64,000 nt of DNA, taken from NCBI GenBank assembly GCA_017546025.1, contig JAFYYS010000003.1, positions 21,945-85,944 on the forward strand, in the 5' to 3' direction. The DNA comes from Lachnospiraceae bacterium (GTDB taxonomy: Bacteria; Bacillota; Clostridia; Lachnospirales; Lachnospiraceae). This document shows positions 55,210-63,860 of this stretch, one piece after another (position 1 is the first letter of the stretch; each line of letters opens with the position of its first letter). Both the position numbers and the translations under genes were made by a program. The notes under the pieces were generated by a model. That model was not told the origin of the DNA and did not search any database. It was given only the letters and a program-made list of their open reading frames with translations.

Positions 55210-55351
55210 ATAATAAATCGGAGCCGCGGGGGCTCTGAAATGAGTTACCGGTGTAATCCCGGTAGTCGGGCAACCGCGCCATTAGAATTCGCTTCGCGAA
55301 GGCGCGGGGTCATTAGGATCCCCCCGCAAGCGGGTCCCCCCTAATGATAAG
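55210..55351 (-). other. Hairpin-rich spacer inside the tRNA cluster
   Basis: 142 bp between tRNA-Gly and tRNA-Arg with no tRNA. On the minus strand it contains nested inverted repeats: TCATTAGG/CCTAATGA around a GC-rich core (about 55312-55349), CCGCGCC/GGCGCGG (about 55275-55308), and GAGCC/GGCTC (about 55220-55236). It could be a processing signal or the remnant of a small inserted element; the repeats look too ordered for a simple tRNA spacer. Confidence 0.45.
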
Positions 55352-55422
55352 AGCGGGTGATGGGAATCGAACCCACGTGTCTAGCTTGGAAGGCTAGTGT
55401 TCTACCATTGAACTACACCCGC
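55352..55422 (-). tRNA. tRNA-Gly (anticodon UCC)
   Basis: Minus strand: acceptor GCGGGTG/CACCCGC with discriminator T, anticodon stem CTAGC/GCTAG with loop CTTCCAA (anticodon TCC), T loop TTCGATT. 71 nt. Confidence 0.93.
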
Positions 55423-55454
55423 ATAAGGCATTTAAATTGTTGACGATGTATGAC

Positions 55455-55529
55455 TCGGGATGACAGGATTCGAACCTGCGACCTCTTGATCCCAAATCAA
55501 GCACCCTAGCCAAACTGGGCCACACCCCG
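55455..55529 (-). tRNA. tRNA-Pro (anticodon UGG)
   Basis: Minus strand: acceptor CGGGGTG/CATCCCG with discriminator A, anticodon stem CTTGA/TCAAG with loop TTTGGGA (anticodon TGG), T loop TTCGAAT. First tRNA of the cluster, about 60 bp from its promoter. Confidence 0.93.
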
Positions 55530-55588
55530 TCATTGAAAGGCTTTCGCGCGTATCAAACAACACACTGCACTTGATTGACACAAATGAG

Positions 55589-55617
55589 ATACTATCATAA
55601 GTTAGGGCATGTGTCAA
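55589..55617 (-). promoter_or_regulatory. Promoter of the tRNA cluster
   Basis: Perfect -35 TTGACA (55612-55617), 17 bp spacer, -10 TAGTAT (55589-55594), upstream of tRNA-Pro. It should drive all five tRNAs to the terminator at 54880-54907. Confidence 0.8.
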
Positions 55618-55639
55618 CCATTATTTTTCTTTTCTGCCC

Positions 55640-56545
55640 CTATTCGGAACGGACGGACTCCTTCAGAAAACCGATGTAACGGGCTGTCAGCGCGGACGGG
55701 CGGATTCCTGCCGGAAGGATATATCCGACCTCCATATAATCGTCGACATCGAGCGGTCTCGCGATGATATTCGGGCCGTTCAGTTCCTCGTTGATGACAC
55801 CGCTGCAGATGGTATATCCGTTCAGACCGATCAGCATGTTGAAAAGCGTCGCGCGGTCACAGACGACAAGCTCGCGGTCGCAGTCCATCGTGCTCAGAAT
55901 CTCCTCTGAAAAATAAAACGAATTGTGGCTTCCCTGCTCATAAGAAAGCCTCGGGTATGGTTTGAGATCCTCAAGAGAGATGGTATTTTTCATCGCCAGC
56001 GGACTGGTTCTGCCGATGAACACATGCGGCTTAGCCGTAAACAGCGGTTCAAAGATCAGATTGTTGTCCCGAAGCGTCTTGTTGATGACGGTCTCGTTGA
56101 AACGGTTGCGGTACAGTACACCGATTTCACTGCGCAGTCTCGCCACATCCTCAATAATCTCGTACGTCTGCGTCTCACGCATATGAAATTCGTAGCGGTC
56201 ACCGCCGTTCTCCTTTAACAGTCGCACAAAGGCATCCACGGCAAACGAATAGTGCTGCGACGAAACGCAGAACCGCTGGCGGCCGAATGCTTTTCCGGTA
56301 TATCTTTCCTCAATCAGGTCTGCCTGCTCGATGATTTGCCTCGCATACCCGAGGAACTCCTCTCCCTCCGGTGTCAGTTCGATGCCCTTGTTGGAGCGCG
56401 CAAAGATGGTAATCCCGTATTCCTTCTCCAGTTCATGCACCGACGCCGTCAGGCTCGGCTGCGCTAAGAAAAGCTTTCTCGCCGCCTCGGTGATGTTTCC
56501 GGTTTCTGCTATCGTTACGACATACTGCAACTGTCTGAGTGTCAT
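55640..56545 (-). CDS. LysR-family transcriptional regulator
   Basis: 301 aa from the ATG at 56545 (AAGGAG seven bases upstream). N-terminal winged helix-turn-helix (1-65; MTLRQLQYVVTIAETGNITE, AARKLFLAQPSLTASVHELE) and a C-terminal effector-binding domain (about 90-300). Divergent from the methionine-synthase-like gene, with a 148 bp shared spacer. LysR proteins usually activate the divergent gene and repress themselves, so it probably controls the methyltransferase in response to a sulfur metabolite; the effector is not known. Confidence 0.9.
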   Translation of the reverse strand: MTLRQLQYVVTIAETGNITEAARKLFLAQPSLTASVHELEKEYGITIFARSNKGIELTPEGEEFLGYARQIIEQADLIEERYTGKAFGRQRFCVSSQHYSFAVDAFVRLLKENGGDRYEFHMRETQTYEIIEDVARLRSEIGVLYRNRFNETVINKTLRDNNLIFEPLFTAKPHVFIGRTSPLAMKNTISLEDLKPYPRLSYEQGSHNSFYFSEEILSTMDCDRELVVCDRATLFNMLIGLNGYTICSGVINEELNGPNIIARPLDVDDYMEVGYILPAGIRPSALTARYIGFLKESVRSE

Positions 56546-56693
56546 TTTCCATCTCCTTCTGCTATAGGTGTCTTGTATAGTATAGCATTGTCCATAGGAA
56601 AAATCTATTGAAAAATGCAAAAGTTATATATTTTACCTACCGGAGAAGTAGGCGTATACTTTGCACCATAATACCTACAAGGAGGAATTACCG
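56546..56693. promoter_or_regulatory. Divergent control region of lysR and the MetE-C-like gene
   Basis: 148 bp. For the plus strand a -10 TATACT lies at 56655-56660, with a weak -35 (TTTTAC, 18 bp upstream) and an overlapping inverted repeat CCTAC/GTAGG. For the minus strand TATACT lies at 56579-56584 with no good -35. The weak -35 elements suit activation by the LysR protein. No S-box or other SAM riboswitch core is seen. Confidence 0.5.
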
Positions 56694-57812
56694 ATGGCAG
56701 ATTTGAAAACACCGTTTCGGTATGATTACGTCGGCAGCTTTTTAAGACCTGCCGAGCTGAAACAGGCCAGACTCGATTATGAGCAGGGGAAGATTGACAA
56801 GGCGGCGCTGAAGAAGACGGAGGATGCGTGCATCCTTAACCTTGTCGCAAAGCAGAAAGAACTTGGATATCATGTCATTACGGACGGCGAATTCCGCCGT
56901 GCGACATGGCATCTCGATTTCATGTGGGGCTTTGACGGAATCGCGCATCAGCATACGAAGACCGGTCTCCCGTTCCACGGCGAACAGGCTATGATTGACG
57001 ATACGTTCTTAGTCGGAAAGCTTTCGCTTTCGAAGGAGCATCCTTTTGTGGAGCATTTCCGCTTCGTGAAGGCACTGGAGGACGAGAATACCATTGCCAA
57101 GCAGACCATTCCCGCACCGGCGCAGTTCCTGGCGCAGCTCGTGATGCCGTTTGCCGTAGAAAATACGCGCAAATACTACGCAGAGGATGCGGAGCTTCTT
57201 GAGGATCTTGTGAAAGGCTATAAGGAAGTCATCCGCCAGCTGTATGCAGCCGGCTGCCGCAACCTGCAGCTTGACGACTGCACCTGGGGCATGCTCGTGG
57301 ACCCGCGCGTAAATCTCTTCTACGGTGCCGAGGGCGGCGGCGTAGACCGCATCAAGGAAGCCTACCTGAACATCAACAACCGCGTCATCGAAGGAGCACC
57401 CGATGACCTTGTCATCAACACGCATGTGTGCCGCGGAAACTTCCACTCCACCTATGCGAGCACCGGCGCTTACAACGGCGTGGCGGAATTCCTGTTCGCG
57501 AAGGAAAATGTGAACGCTTTCTTCTTAGAGTTCGATGACGAGCGCTCCGGCGGCTTCGATCCGCTTGCCAAGGTTCCCGAAGGCAAGAAGGTTGTTCTCG
57601 GCCTGATTACGACGAAGTCCCCGAAGCTTGAGGACAAGACAGCCGTGATAGCGAGAATTCACGAAGCGGCGAAGTACATTCCGCTTGACAGCCTCTGCCT
57701 GAGTCCACAGTGCGGATTTGCCTCCTGCGAAATCGGCAACAAACTGACCGAGGAGGAACAGTGGGCGAAGCTTAAGCTCGTTAAGGAAATCGCCGAAGAA
57801 GTCTGGAAATAA
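56694..57812 (+). CDS. Cobalamin-independent methionine synthase-like protein (MetE C-terminal type)
   Basis: 372 aa from the ATG at 56694 (AAGGAGG eight bases upstream). Corresponds to the C-terminal zinc barrel of MetE only, like the YxjG/YxjH group. It has YDYVGSFLRPAELKQA at the N-terminus and the zinc ligands in NTHVCRGNF (His244, Cys246) and CLSPQCGF (Cys340). Family members transfer methyl groups to homocysteine or related thiols, but the methyl donor of this short type is unsettled. A LysR gene lies divergently upstream. Ends at a bidirectional terminator. Confidence 0.88.
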   Translation: MADLKTPFRYDYVGSFLRPAELKQARLDYEQGKIDKAALKKTEDACILNLVAKQKELGYHVITDGEFRRATWHLDFMWGFDGIAHQHTKTGLPFHGEQAMIDDTFLVGKLSLSKEHPFVEHFRFVKALEDENTIAKQTIPAPAQFLAQLVMPFAVENTRKYYAEDAELLEDLVKGYKEVIRQLYAAGCRNLQLDDCTWGMLVDPRVNLFYGAEGGGVDRIKEAYLNINNRVIEGAPDDLVINTHVCRGNFHSTYASTGAYNGVAEFLFAKENVNAFFLEFDDERSGGFDPLAKVPEGKKVVLGLITTKSPKLEDKTAVIARIHEAAKYIPLDSLCLSPQCGFASCEIGNKLTEEEQWAKLKLVKEIAEEVWK

Positions 57813-57827
57813 CACCAAAGCATACGG

Positions 57828-57863
57828 AAAGCCCCGATTCAGAAGAATCGGGGCTTTTTGATT
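57828..57863. terminator. Bidirectional terminator between convergent genes
   Basis: A stem AAAGCCCCGATTC/GAATCGGGGCTTT with a four-base loop, with A-run and T-run on opposite sides. It lies between the plus-strand MetE-like gene and the minus-strand solute-binding gene. Confidence 0.9.
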
Positions 57864-57884
57864 TACACTGATAAAGTCGGAAAG

Positions 57885-59240
57885 TTATGGTATTTGTCTC
57901 TCGTATTTTTGGATGTATTCGACGAAACCGGCTCCGTCGAGTTTGCCGGTCATAATATCCGGCAAAATCCGGTAATAGATGTCCGTCAGTTCCGTGTACA
58001 TGACGGTATCGGCGTACGGAACAAACTCCGCGCCGGAAAGAATTCTCGCAGCCTGACGGGTGAGTCCGTTTATATTTTCATTCTCACAGTTCATGCTGAA
58101 CGCGGGAAAGCCGCAGCCGTACAGATAGGCGTATTGGCTGATGCGACGGGAAAGCTCAAAGGCATAGTGCGCGGCAACTTCCGCATTCGGGGATCCCTTA
58201 TACACGGCAAGCCCGTCCGTCGGCCCGCCGATGAAAGCATTCGGGGAGCCCTTATCCTGATTGATTACCGGGAAGGAGCTGACCTTCACATTTATCGCCG
58301 AATCCGAAGAAAGACTGATGTCAGCGCAGTTCCAGGAACCGTTCATGTAGAACGCATACTCGCCGTTTATGAAGCCATATTTTGCCTCATCGTTATCCAT
58401 TTCAAGACAACGCGAACCGAAATAACCCTTCTGCATCATGCCGGAAAGCCTGTCTACCGCTTTTGCAACCTCCGGATTATTCCAGCTTGTCCGCCCCATG
58501 AGGATGTCATTCACGGATTCTGCGCCGATTGATTGCAGAATAATCGGCTCGAGGTATTCGGCTATGCACCACCCCTGATACGGGCCTGCCCCGACAGCAA
58601 ACGGGGTGTTCCCCAGGGCAAGAAGCTTGTCACAGCAGTCCTCCATCTCCTCGATCGTCGACGGCACTTCCGTGTAACCGGCCTTCGCGAGAATATCCAT
58701 GTTGGAATACAGCAGAACGGCATTGTAGTTGGTCGGAATGCCGTAAAGTTCTCCGTCAACAATCAGATTCCGACACGTATTCTTCGGGAGAAAATCCGAG
58801 AAACCCTCATACGTGTCCTCCAGACAATACACCCGGTCAGCCAGGACAAAATCCTCCAGAAAATGACCGCCGAAGGTAAAGAAGATATCCGGCATCACAT
58901 TGGCTTCCGGGGCAGACATGGCTGCTTTGATTTTTATTCTGTAGTCATCACTTTGAAAGGTTTCCCACTCAAAGCGGATATCCGGATACATGTACTGCAT
59001 ATCTTCAATTGCCTGAACATAAGCAGGATGCATCGAATCATACTCTCCCGCCGTGCACCACATGCGGATGACAATTTCATCTGAATCCGCATCCGAAGTC
59101 GGCGTTACCTCTTCCGAATGATTCCGGTTGTTTTCGGGCACTTTTCTGGTCTTTCCCTTCCGAACCGGATCCGGCTCATCCGTACATGCCGTCAGCAAAA
59201 GAATGATGGCAAATACGACGCAAAACAGTTTCTTTCTCAT
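57885..59240 (-). CDS. Extracellular solute-binding lipoprotein (family 1)
   Basis: 451 aa. Lipoprotein signal with Cys19 (LLLTACTDE). Periplasmic-binding-protein fold of the sugar type: IVIRMWCTAGEYDSM start, MPDIFFTFGGHFLEDF, LYGIPTNYNAVLLYSNMDIL and FPVINQDKGSPNAFIGGPTD. Usually the receptor of a carbohydrate ABC importer (CUT1). No permease or ATPase gene is next to it, so it is an orphan; the ligand is unknown. It ends at a shared terminator. Confidence 0.88.
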   Translation of the reverse strand: MRKKLFCVVFAIILLLTACTDEPDPVRKGKTRKVPENNRNHSEEVTPTSDADSDEIVIRMWCTAGEYDSMHPAYVQAIEDMQYMYPDIRFEWETFQSDDYRIKIKAAMSAPEANVMPDIFFTFGGHFLEDFVLADRVYCLEDTYEGFSDFLPKNTCRNLIVDGELYGIPTNYNAVLLYSNMDILAKAGYTEVPSTIEEMEDCCDKLLALGNTPFAVGAGPYQGWCIAEYLEPIILQSIGAESVNDILMGRTSWNNPEVAKAVDRLSGMMQKGYFGSRCLEMDNDEAKYGFINGEYAFYMNGSWNCADISLSSDSAINVKVSSFPVINQDKGSPNAFIGGPTDGLAVYKGSPNAEVAAHYAFELSRRISQYAYLYGCGFPAFSMNCENENINGLTRQAARILSGAEFVPYADTVMYTELTDIYYRILPDIMTGKLDGAGFVEYIQKYERQIP

Positions 59241-59266
59241 CTTTTTCCTCCCACACTATGATATTT

Positions 59267-59866
59267 TTACAGGATTCCTTCCTGCTCTAACAGATTGCGC
59301 ATGGCACGCAGTGCTCTGCCCCGGTGACTGATGGCATTTTTCTCCTCAGGAGGCAGCTGTGCGGTTGTGACACCGCGCTCAGGAAGCAGGAAGAGCGGGT
59401 CATACCCGAAGCCGTTCTCTCCTGCCTGCCGGTCGTTGATCAGGCCTTCCACGGTGCCGCGCACTACCCACTCGCGGCCGTCCGGAAGGACGCAGGCTAT
59501 GGCGCAGACAAATCGCGCGGTGCGCTCCTCGTAAGGCACTTTCATTGCCTGCTCAATGATATAATTGTTCTTGATGTCGTAGGATGTATCCTCGCCCATG
59601 AAGCGCGCGGAATAGATGCCGGGCGCGCCGCCCATGCAGTCCACCTCGAGTCCCGAGTCATCGGCCATCGCCATGATGTTTCCGGCCTTGCTGACCGCGC
59701 GGGCCTTAATCAGGGCATTTTCCTCAAATGTCTTTCCGTCCTCGACAATGTCGGCCTCGATTCCGGCTTCCTTCATCGAAAGGATTTCCGGGATGCTGTC
59801 CCCGAGAATCTCGCGGATCTCGCGCATCTTACCTTGATTGCCTGTTGCAAAAATCAGTCTTTTCAT
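59267..59866 (-). CDS. rdgB: Non-canonical purine NTP pyrophosphatase RdgB/HAM1
   Basis: Hydrolyses XTP, ITP and dITP to keep damaged purines out of DNA and RNA. 199 aa from the ATG at 59866. Signatures: FATGNQGKMREI, MADDSGLEVDCMGGAPGIYS and GFGYDPLFLLPE. It starts 10 bp after the 841 aa surface protein stop, so the two are co-transcribed. The RBS (AAGGA) is moderate. Confidence 0.95.
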   Translation of the reverse strand: MKRLIFATGNQGKMREIREILGDSIPEILSMKEAGIEADIVEDGKTFEENALIKARAVSKAGNIMAMADDSGLEVDCMGGAPGIYSARFMGEDTSYDIKNNYIIEQAMKVPYEERTARFVCAIACVLPDGREWVVRGTVEGLINDRQAGENGFGYDPLFLLPERGVTTAQLPPEEKNAISHRGRALRAMRNLLEQEGIL

Positions 59867-59876
59867 ACCTTGGTCC

Positions 59877-62402
59877 TTATAGATAATCTTCGTCTTCCTC
59901 TTCTTCATCCGAAGGTTCTTCCTGCTCTTTAGGCTGTTCTGCGGTCTGCTCATAAGAAGGCTCCTCATACTCCTCGGCCTCCATGGCGCGCTGCCGTCTG
60001 AGCGCCGCAATCTTTTCGCGCCGAAGCTCTCTCTGCTCTTCTTCCTTACGGTTTTTCAGAATATTGAAGCCCACAACACCGCCGAACACAAGAATCATCG
60101 CGAGGATGGCAAGCACAACAAGAAGCGCGCCGCCCTTCTTACTCTTCGACTTGTTATTCGCCGCAGCCGGCGCACCGGTCGGCGTTGCCTCGTTCTTCGA
60201 AGGCTTTTCATCATTTTTCGCAGGCGTCACCGTCGGCGTCACACCGGTTCCCGTATCCGCCTTCGGCTTATTGACAAATGTGATAGGGAAGTATTTTTGC
60301 CCGTGATTACCCGTTTCGATGGTGAAGTATTCACCGCAGCTGTAATCCGTGAGACGCTGGAGCATGTTCTGTCCCTGAATCAGATGCACATCCCAGGCAC
60401 CGTCTCCGTTCAAATCATACATGTAATAAGTGTAGTCGTAGGGAACCCCCGCCCTGTCGATGGAAGCCAGTATTTCATGGTCCATAATCCGATAGGAACC
60501 GTCACTTATGTCAATCACAAGCGGGGTCTGTGAATCGACATCAACCTTAGTAAACACCGGCTTCAGTTCAATCTCGTGAGACGGCATCGTGAGACGCCAG
60601 TAAACATCATACCCCATCCAGAAATCTTTTGCTTCAAATCCGGAGAACATATAGCCTTCCGGCTCCGCCAGATTCACCTTATTGACATACAACAATTGTC
60701 CTGCTGCGGAGGCCAGAATTCGGGCGTTGCATTGGCTGCTCTGCATCCAGTACACAACAATTGCCTCGTCCGTACAGTTTATCGGATAAAGCTGATAGGT
60801 ATCCCCGAACTTGACCTCTACGGTGGTATATATCTCATCATCCGTGATAAACGGTTCCGGCAGAGTATACTCCAGGGAATAATACTCGTAGTTGCTGTTA
60901 TAATCCATTATCAGCATGCGGTCGCCCATCTGAACCGGTATCCCCGCATACATGCAAAGTACCTTTTCCAATGCACCGCTGTCTTTTTTTAACGCATTCG
61001 TTACGGATTGGGAAAGATTTGCACTGAAACGACCTGTATTAGCAGAAAAGAAGTGCAGGCTCAGTTTCGTGCCTTCATTCGGGAGCGCTTTATAGGAAAG
61101 CGCACAGGCGGGCATATCGACTTCTTTTCGCAACTGGGGAGTTGACGTCCATTTTCTGTAGAGATTCTCATAAGAAGGAGAAGCCGTAAACCCGGCTATT
61201 TCTCCCTGAACACCGTCATAAACAATCCGGATGCGCTCTCCCGGCGCAGCCTCGGTAATGGTTCTTCCCTGAATGTCTTCCGCATGACCGCCCTCTACGG
61301 TAATGGGATACAGTTTCTCCGCGGGTTTCTGCGGAAAGACAAATTCATACGGCCAATACGGGGAACTCTTCCCTTCGTAATATGTATACTTTCCCTTTAT
61401 ACTGCTCGTCGGAAGCGGAATATAGTATACATGGTGAGGGAGCCCTGCATCCTTGATCGCGCCGTATTCGCTGCTGTCAACGATAAAGCAGGAAATGTCC
61501 ATGCTTCCGTCGCCGTCCAGGTCGATTCTCTCCGTTCTGACAGCATCAGTCCGAAGATTTTCACTGTATTCAACGGCTGTGGCGGGAATCTTAATGTCGC
61601 TCAGGTTCGGTGACTGCGAGTATTCCTCATCCACAACGCACACTCCGCCTGTCATATCAAAAATCATCGGCGTTTGCTTCGCGGTCGTGGCTTTCATCGT
61701 GACATCCGACGCAGGCATGCTAAAGGAAGTGGCGTTCATCCAACTTAAGGAATACCCGTCATATCTTGAAAATTTACCTACCAAAGTGGAAGTCCAGTAT
61801 GCAACATACTCTCCGTCAAGCGCATCGGGAACAAGAACAACCACATCTCCGGGGGCTGCCGAAGTAATCACTTTTCCGTCATACGTTTCCGCATGTCCTT
61901 TTTCAACGGTTATGACATACTCGTTTTTGAACGCTTCCTCAGGAAAGATAAAGGTAACCGTATCATATTTCCGATAAGTTTCAATATCTATCTTCCCGAC
62001 AGAAAGAGAAACCGTCCCGCGCACACTGCATTCCGTCGTAGGAATGATGAACCATTCATACGGCATCGGGTACTCTTCATCCGGCCATCCATACCCGTCG
62101 GTTTGGATATCCGGTGTTCCGTCCCCGTCAATATCCGCCGTGAAAATGTTCCAGGAATACGGGCTTTCATCACAAAGTTTCACGCAGCTTCTGACCGCCG
62201 CGCAAATCTTGGCGTTATAACACCAGCCCTCATCCGGGAAAACAGCATACCCGTTTCGTAAATCAATCACCAGCTCTTCGCCCTGCCTGCTTTCGCCATC
62301 CTGCTCTTCTGCGCGGGCGGGCGTGGCATTTGTCACAGGGATGAGCAGCATAAGCAGTGCCAATCCAAAAAGAATCAGGTTCTTTCTCTCCATGAGTTTC
62401 AT
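59877..62402 (-). CDS. Large secreted membrane-anchored A/B-module protein (dispersed paralogue of the 39-47 kb cluster)
   Basis: 841 aa. Signal peptide 1-31. A1 (44-155; DIDGDGTPDI at 90-99), B1 (161-240; YVITVEKGHAETYDGKVITS, FSMPASDVTM), A2 (246-357; DLDGDGSMDI at 294-303, YWPYEFVFPQ), B2 (365-440; YPITVEGGHAEDIQGRTITE). A longer diverged middle (446-618) follows, then A3 (625-711; DLNGDGAWDV at 663-672, KYFPITFVNKP). Linker 712-757, transmembrane helix 759-781, and a long acidic/charged tail (783-841) without the DWxxxRV motif. It lies between rlmL-like and rdgB, 1 bp and 10 bp from them, so it is embedded in a housekeeping operon. Confidence 0.82.
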   Translation of the reverse strand: MKLMERKNLILFGLALLMLLIPVTNATPARAEEQDGESRQGEELVIDLRNGYAVFPDEGWCYNAKICAAVRSCVKLCDESPYSWNIFTADIDGDGTPDIQTDGYGWPDEEYPMPYEWFIIPTTECSVRGTVSLSVGKIDIETYRKYDTVTFIFPEEAFKNEYVITVEKGHAETYDGKVITSAAPGDVVVLVPDALDGEYVAYWTSTLVGKFSRYDGYSLSWMNATSFSMPASDVTMKATTAKQTPMIFDMTGGVCVVDEEYSQSPNLSDIKIPATAVEYSENLRTDAVRTERIDLDGDGSMDISCFIVDSSEYGAIKDAGLPHHVYYIPLPTSSIKGKYTYYEGKSSPYWPYEFVFPQKPAEKLYPITVEGGHAEDIQGRTITEAAPGERIRIVYDGVQGEIAGFTASPSYENLYRKWTSTPQLRKEVDMPACALSYKALPNEGTKLSLHFFSANTGRFSANLSQSVTNALKKDSGALEKVLCMYAGIPVQMGDRMLIMDYNSNYEYYSLEYTLPEPFITDDEIYTTVEVKFGDTYQLYPINCTDEAIVVYWMQSSQCNARILASAAGQLLYVNKVNLAEPEGYMFSGFEAKDFWMGYDVYWRLTMPSHEIELKPVFTKVDVDSQTPLVIDISDGSYRIMDHEILASIDRAGVPYDYTYYMYDLNGDGAWDVHLIQGQNMLQRLTDYSCGEYFTIETGNHGQKYFPITFVNKPKADTGTGVTPTVTPAKNDEKPSKNEATPTGAPAAANNKSKSKKGGALLVVLAILAMILVFGGVVGFNILKNRKEEEQRELRREKIAALRRQRAMEAEEYEEPSYEQTAEQPKEQEEPSDEEEEDEDYL

Positions 62403-62403
62403 C

Positions 62404-63552
62404 TTATTTCTCCCCTGTCTTCGGCGGCTTCGGTCCGAGGTACTGATAGAAGTACGTGCGGATCATGCCGTTATAGATTTTGCGGTTTTTGTCGGCTTTG
62501 CGGCCGATGTACCGCTCCGCATCCTCATAAGATGTGATGATGTAATATGACCATGTATCGAGCTTACGGAAGGTCTCGCCGATGTCCTGATAGAGGCGGG
62601 GAAGCGCTTCCTTTTCCTCGAGACGCTCGCCGTAGGGCGGGTTGGTCACGATGAAACCGTATTTCTTCGGGTGCGACAGCTCCTGCATCGGTCTGACCTG
62701 GAAATGAATCTGGTCGGCGACGCCAGCTGCCTCCGCATTCTGTCTTGCAATCTTAATGGCCTCGCGGTCCATGTCAAAGCCCTGAATCTGCAGTTTGACA
62801 TCATGGATCTCCTGACTTCTGGCTTCCTCGCGGGCCTCGGTCCAGAACTTGGCCGGAATCCGTTCGCGGAAGGCTTCAGCCTGGAAATGACGGTTCACGC
62901 CGGGTGCAATCTTAAGACCCTTGAGCGCCGCCTCAATCGGAATCGTGCCGCTGCCGCAGAAAGGATCGACAAGGATTCGGTCCCTGTTCCATGGTGTCAG
63001 CGCAAGAAGTGCCGCTGCCAGTGTTTCACTGATCGGTGCCTTGCCGACGAGCTTCCGGTAACCGCGCTTGTGGAGCGATTCGCCGGACGTATCGATGCAA
63101 ACCGTGAAGATGTCCTTCATGACGGAAACCCGCACGGGATAAGCGTTTCCGGTCTCAGGGAACCAGGCCATATGATAGCTCTCCTTCATGCTTTCGACCA
63201 TGGCCTTTTTCATAATGCTTTGGATGTCCGAGGTGCTGAAAAGGGCACTTTTAACGGACGTCGCCTTTGCCACCCAGAATTTGGAATCCGCCGGCAGAAT
63301 GTCCGCCCACGGCAGTGCCTTTGTCTCGGTGAAGAGCTCCTCAAAGGTTTCGGCCTTAAAAGAGCCGACCTTCCAAAGCACGCGTTCTGCCGTACGAAGC
63401 CCGATGTTGGCTCTGCAAAATGCGTGTTCATCACCCTTAAACGAAACCCGTCCGTCCTCAACGGAAGTGATCTCGTACCCGAGTTCGGTAATCTCCTGTT
63501 TTAATACGCTCTCAAGCCCGAAATGACACGGCGCGATAAATTCGTACTTCAT
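62404..63552 (-). CDS. THUMP-domain rRNA methyltransferase, RlmL-like
   Basis: 382 aa from the ATG at 63552 (TAGGAGA upstream). N-terminal THUMP RNA-binding domain (about 40-160), then a Rossmann methyltransferase with motif I VDPFCGSGTIPIEAAL, QGFDMDREAIKIARQNAE and motif IV IVTNPPYGERL, which marks N2-guanine methylation of 23S rRNA (RlmL/YpsC group). Very short gap (1 bp) to the 841 aa gene. Known name uncertain: YpsC or RlmL-type. Confidence 0.92.
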   Translation of the reverse strand: MKYEFIAPCHFGLESVLKQEITELGYEITSVEDGRVSFKGDEHAFCRANIGLRTAERVLWKVGSFKAETFEELFTETKALPWADILPADSKFWVAKATSVKSALFSTSDIQSIMKKAMVESMKESYHMAWFPETGNAYPVRVSVMKDIFTVCIDTSGESLHKRGYRKLVGKAPISETLAAALLALTPWNRDRILVDPFCGSGTIPIEAALKGLKIAPGVNRHFQAEAFRERIPAKFWTEAREEARSQEIHDVKLQIQGFDMDREAIKIARQNAEAAGVADQIHFQVRPMQELSHPKKYGFIVTNPPYGERLEEKEALPRLYQDIGETFRKLDTWSYYIITSYEDAERYIGRKADKNRKIYNGMIRTYFYQYLGPKPPKTGEK

Positions 63553-63595
63553 TCTGTCTCCTAAACTAAGTTCCCTTTTTTCGTACACTCCCGTT

Positions 63596-63624
63596 ATTGT
63601 AGCATAAAGCAAAAAGGAATGCAA
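63596..63624 (-). promoter_or_regulatory. Promoter of the rlmL-like/841 aa/rdgB operon
   Basis: -35 TTGCAT (63619-63624), 17 bp spacer, -10 TACAAT (63596-63601) with a TG extension (TGCTACAAT). About 40 bp before the start. Confidence 0.7.
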
Positions 63625-63664
63625 AACAATATCTATTTCCCCGAAAACATTCTGAAATTCGCTC

Positions 63665-63693
63665 TTGACTTTTTTCATAAAGCAAGATACAAT
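63665..63693 (+). promoter_or_regulatory. Promoter of tRNA-Arg(ACG)
   Basis: -35 TTGACT (63665-63670), 17 bp spacer, -10 TACAAT (63688-63693), about 22 bp before the mature tRNA 5' end. Confidence 0.75.
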
Positions 63694-63715
63694 ACACTTT
63701 GTTGCGAAGCAATGT

Positions 63716-63789
63716 GTGCATGTAGCTCAGCTGGATAGAGCACTTGGCTACGGACCAAGGTGTCGGGAGTTCGAATCTTCTCATGCACG
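63716..63789 (+). tRNA. tRNA-Arg (anticodon ACG)
   Basis: Acceptor GTGCATG/CATGCAC with discriminator G, anticodon stem CTTGG/CCAAG with loop CTACGGA (anticodon ACG, read as inosine-CG after editing), T loop TTCGAAT. 74 nt. Confidence 0.93.
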
Positions 63790-63794
63790 CTAAA

Positions 63795-63860
63795 GGGACC
63801 GATTTAATCGGTCCCTCAGACTGAAGACAAACGCGATTTTGGAATATCTCCAAAATCGCG
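63795..63860. terminator. Two hairpins after tRNA-Arg, before the transposase remnant
   Basis: First stem GGGACCGAT/ATCGGTCCC (63795-63815), then a perfect 12 bp stem CGCGATTTTGGA/TCCAAAATCGCG (63832-63860) followed by TTATTCTTT in plus orientation. It can end the tRNA transcript; on the other strand it lies just after the transposase stop. Confidence 0.65.
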
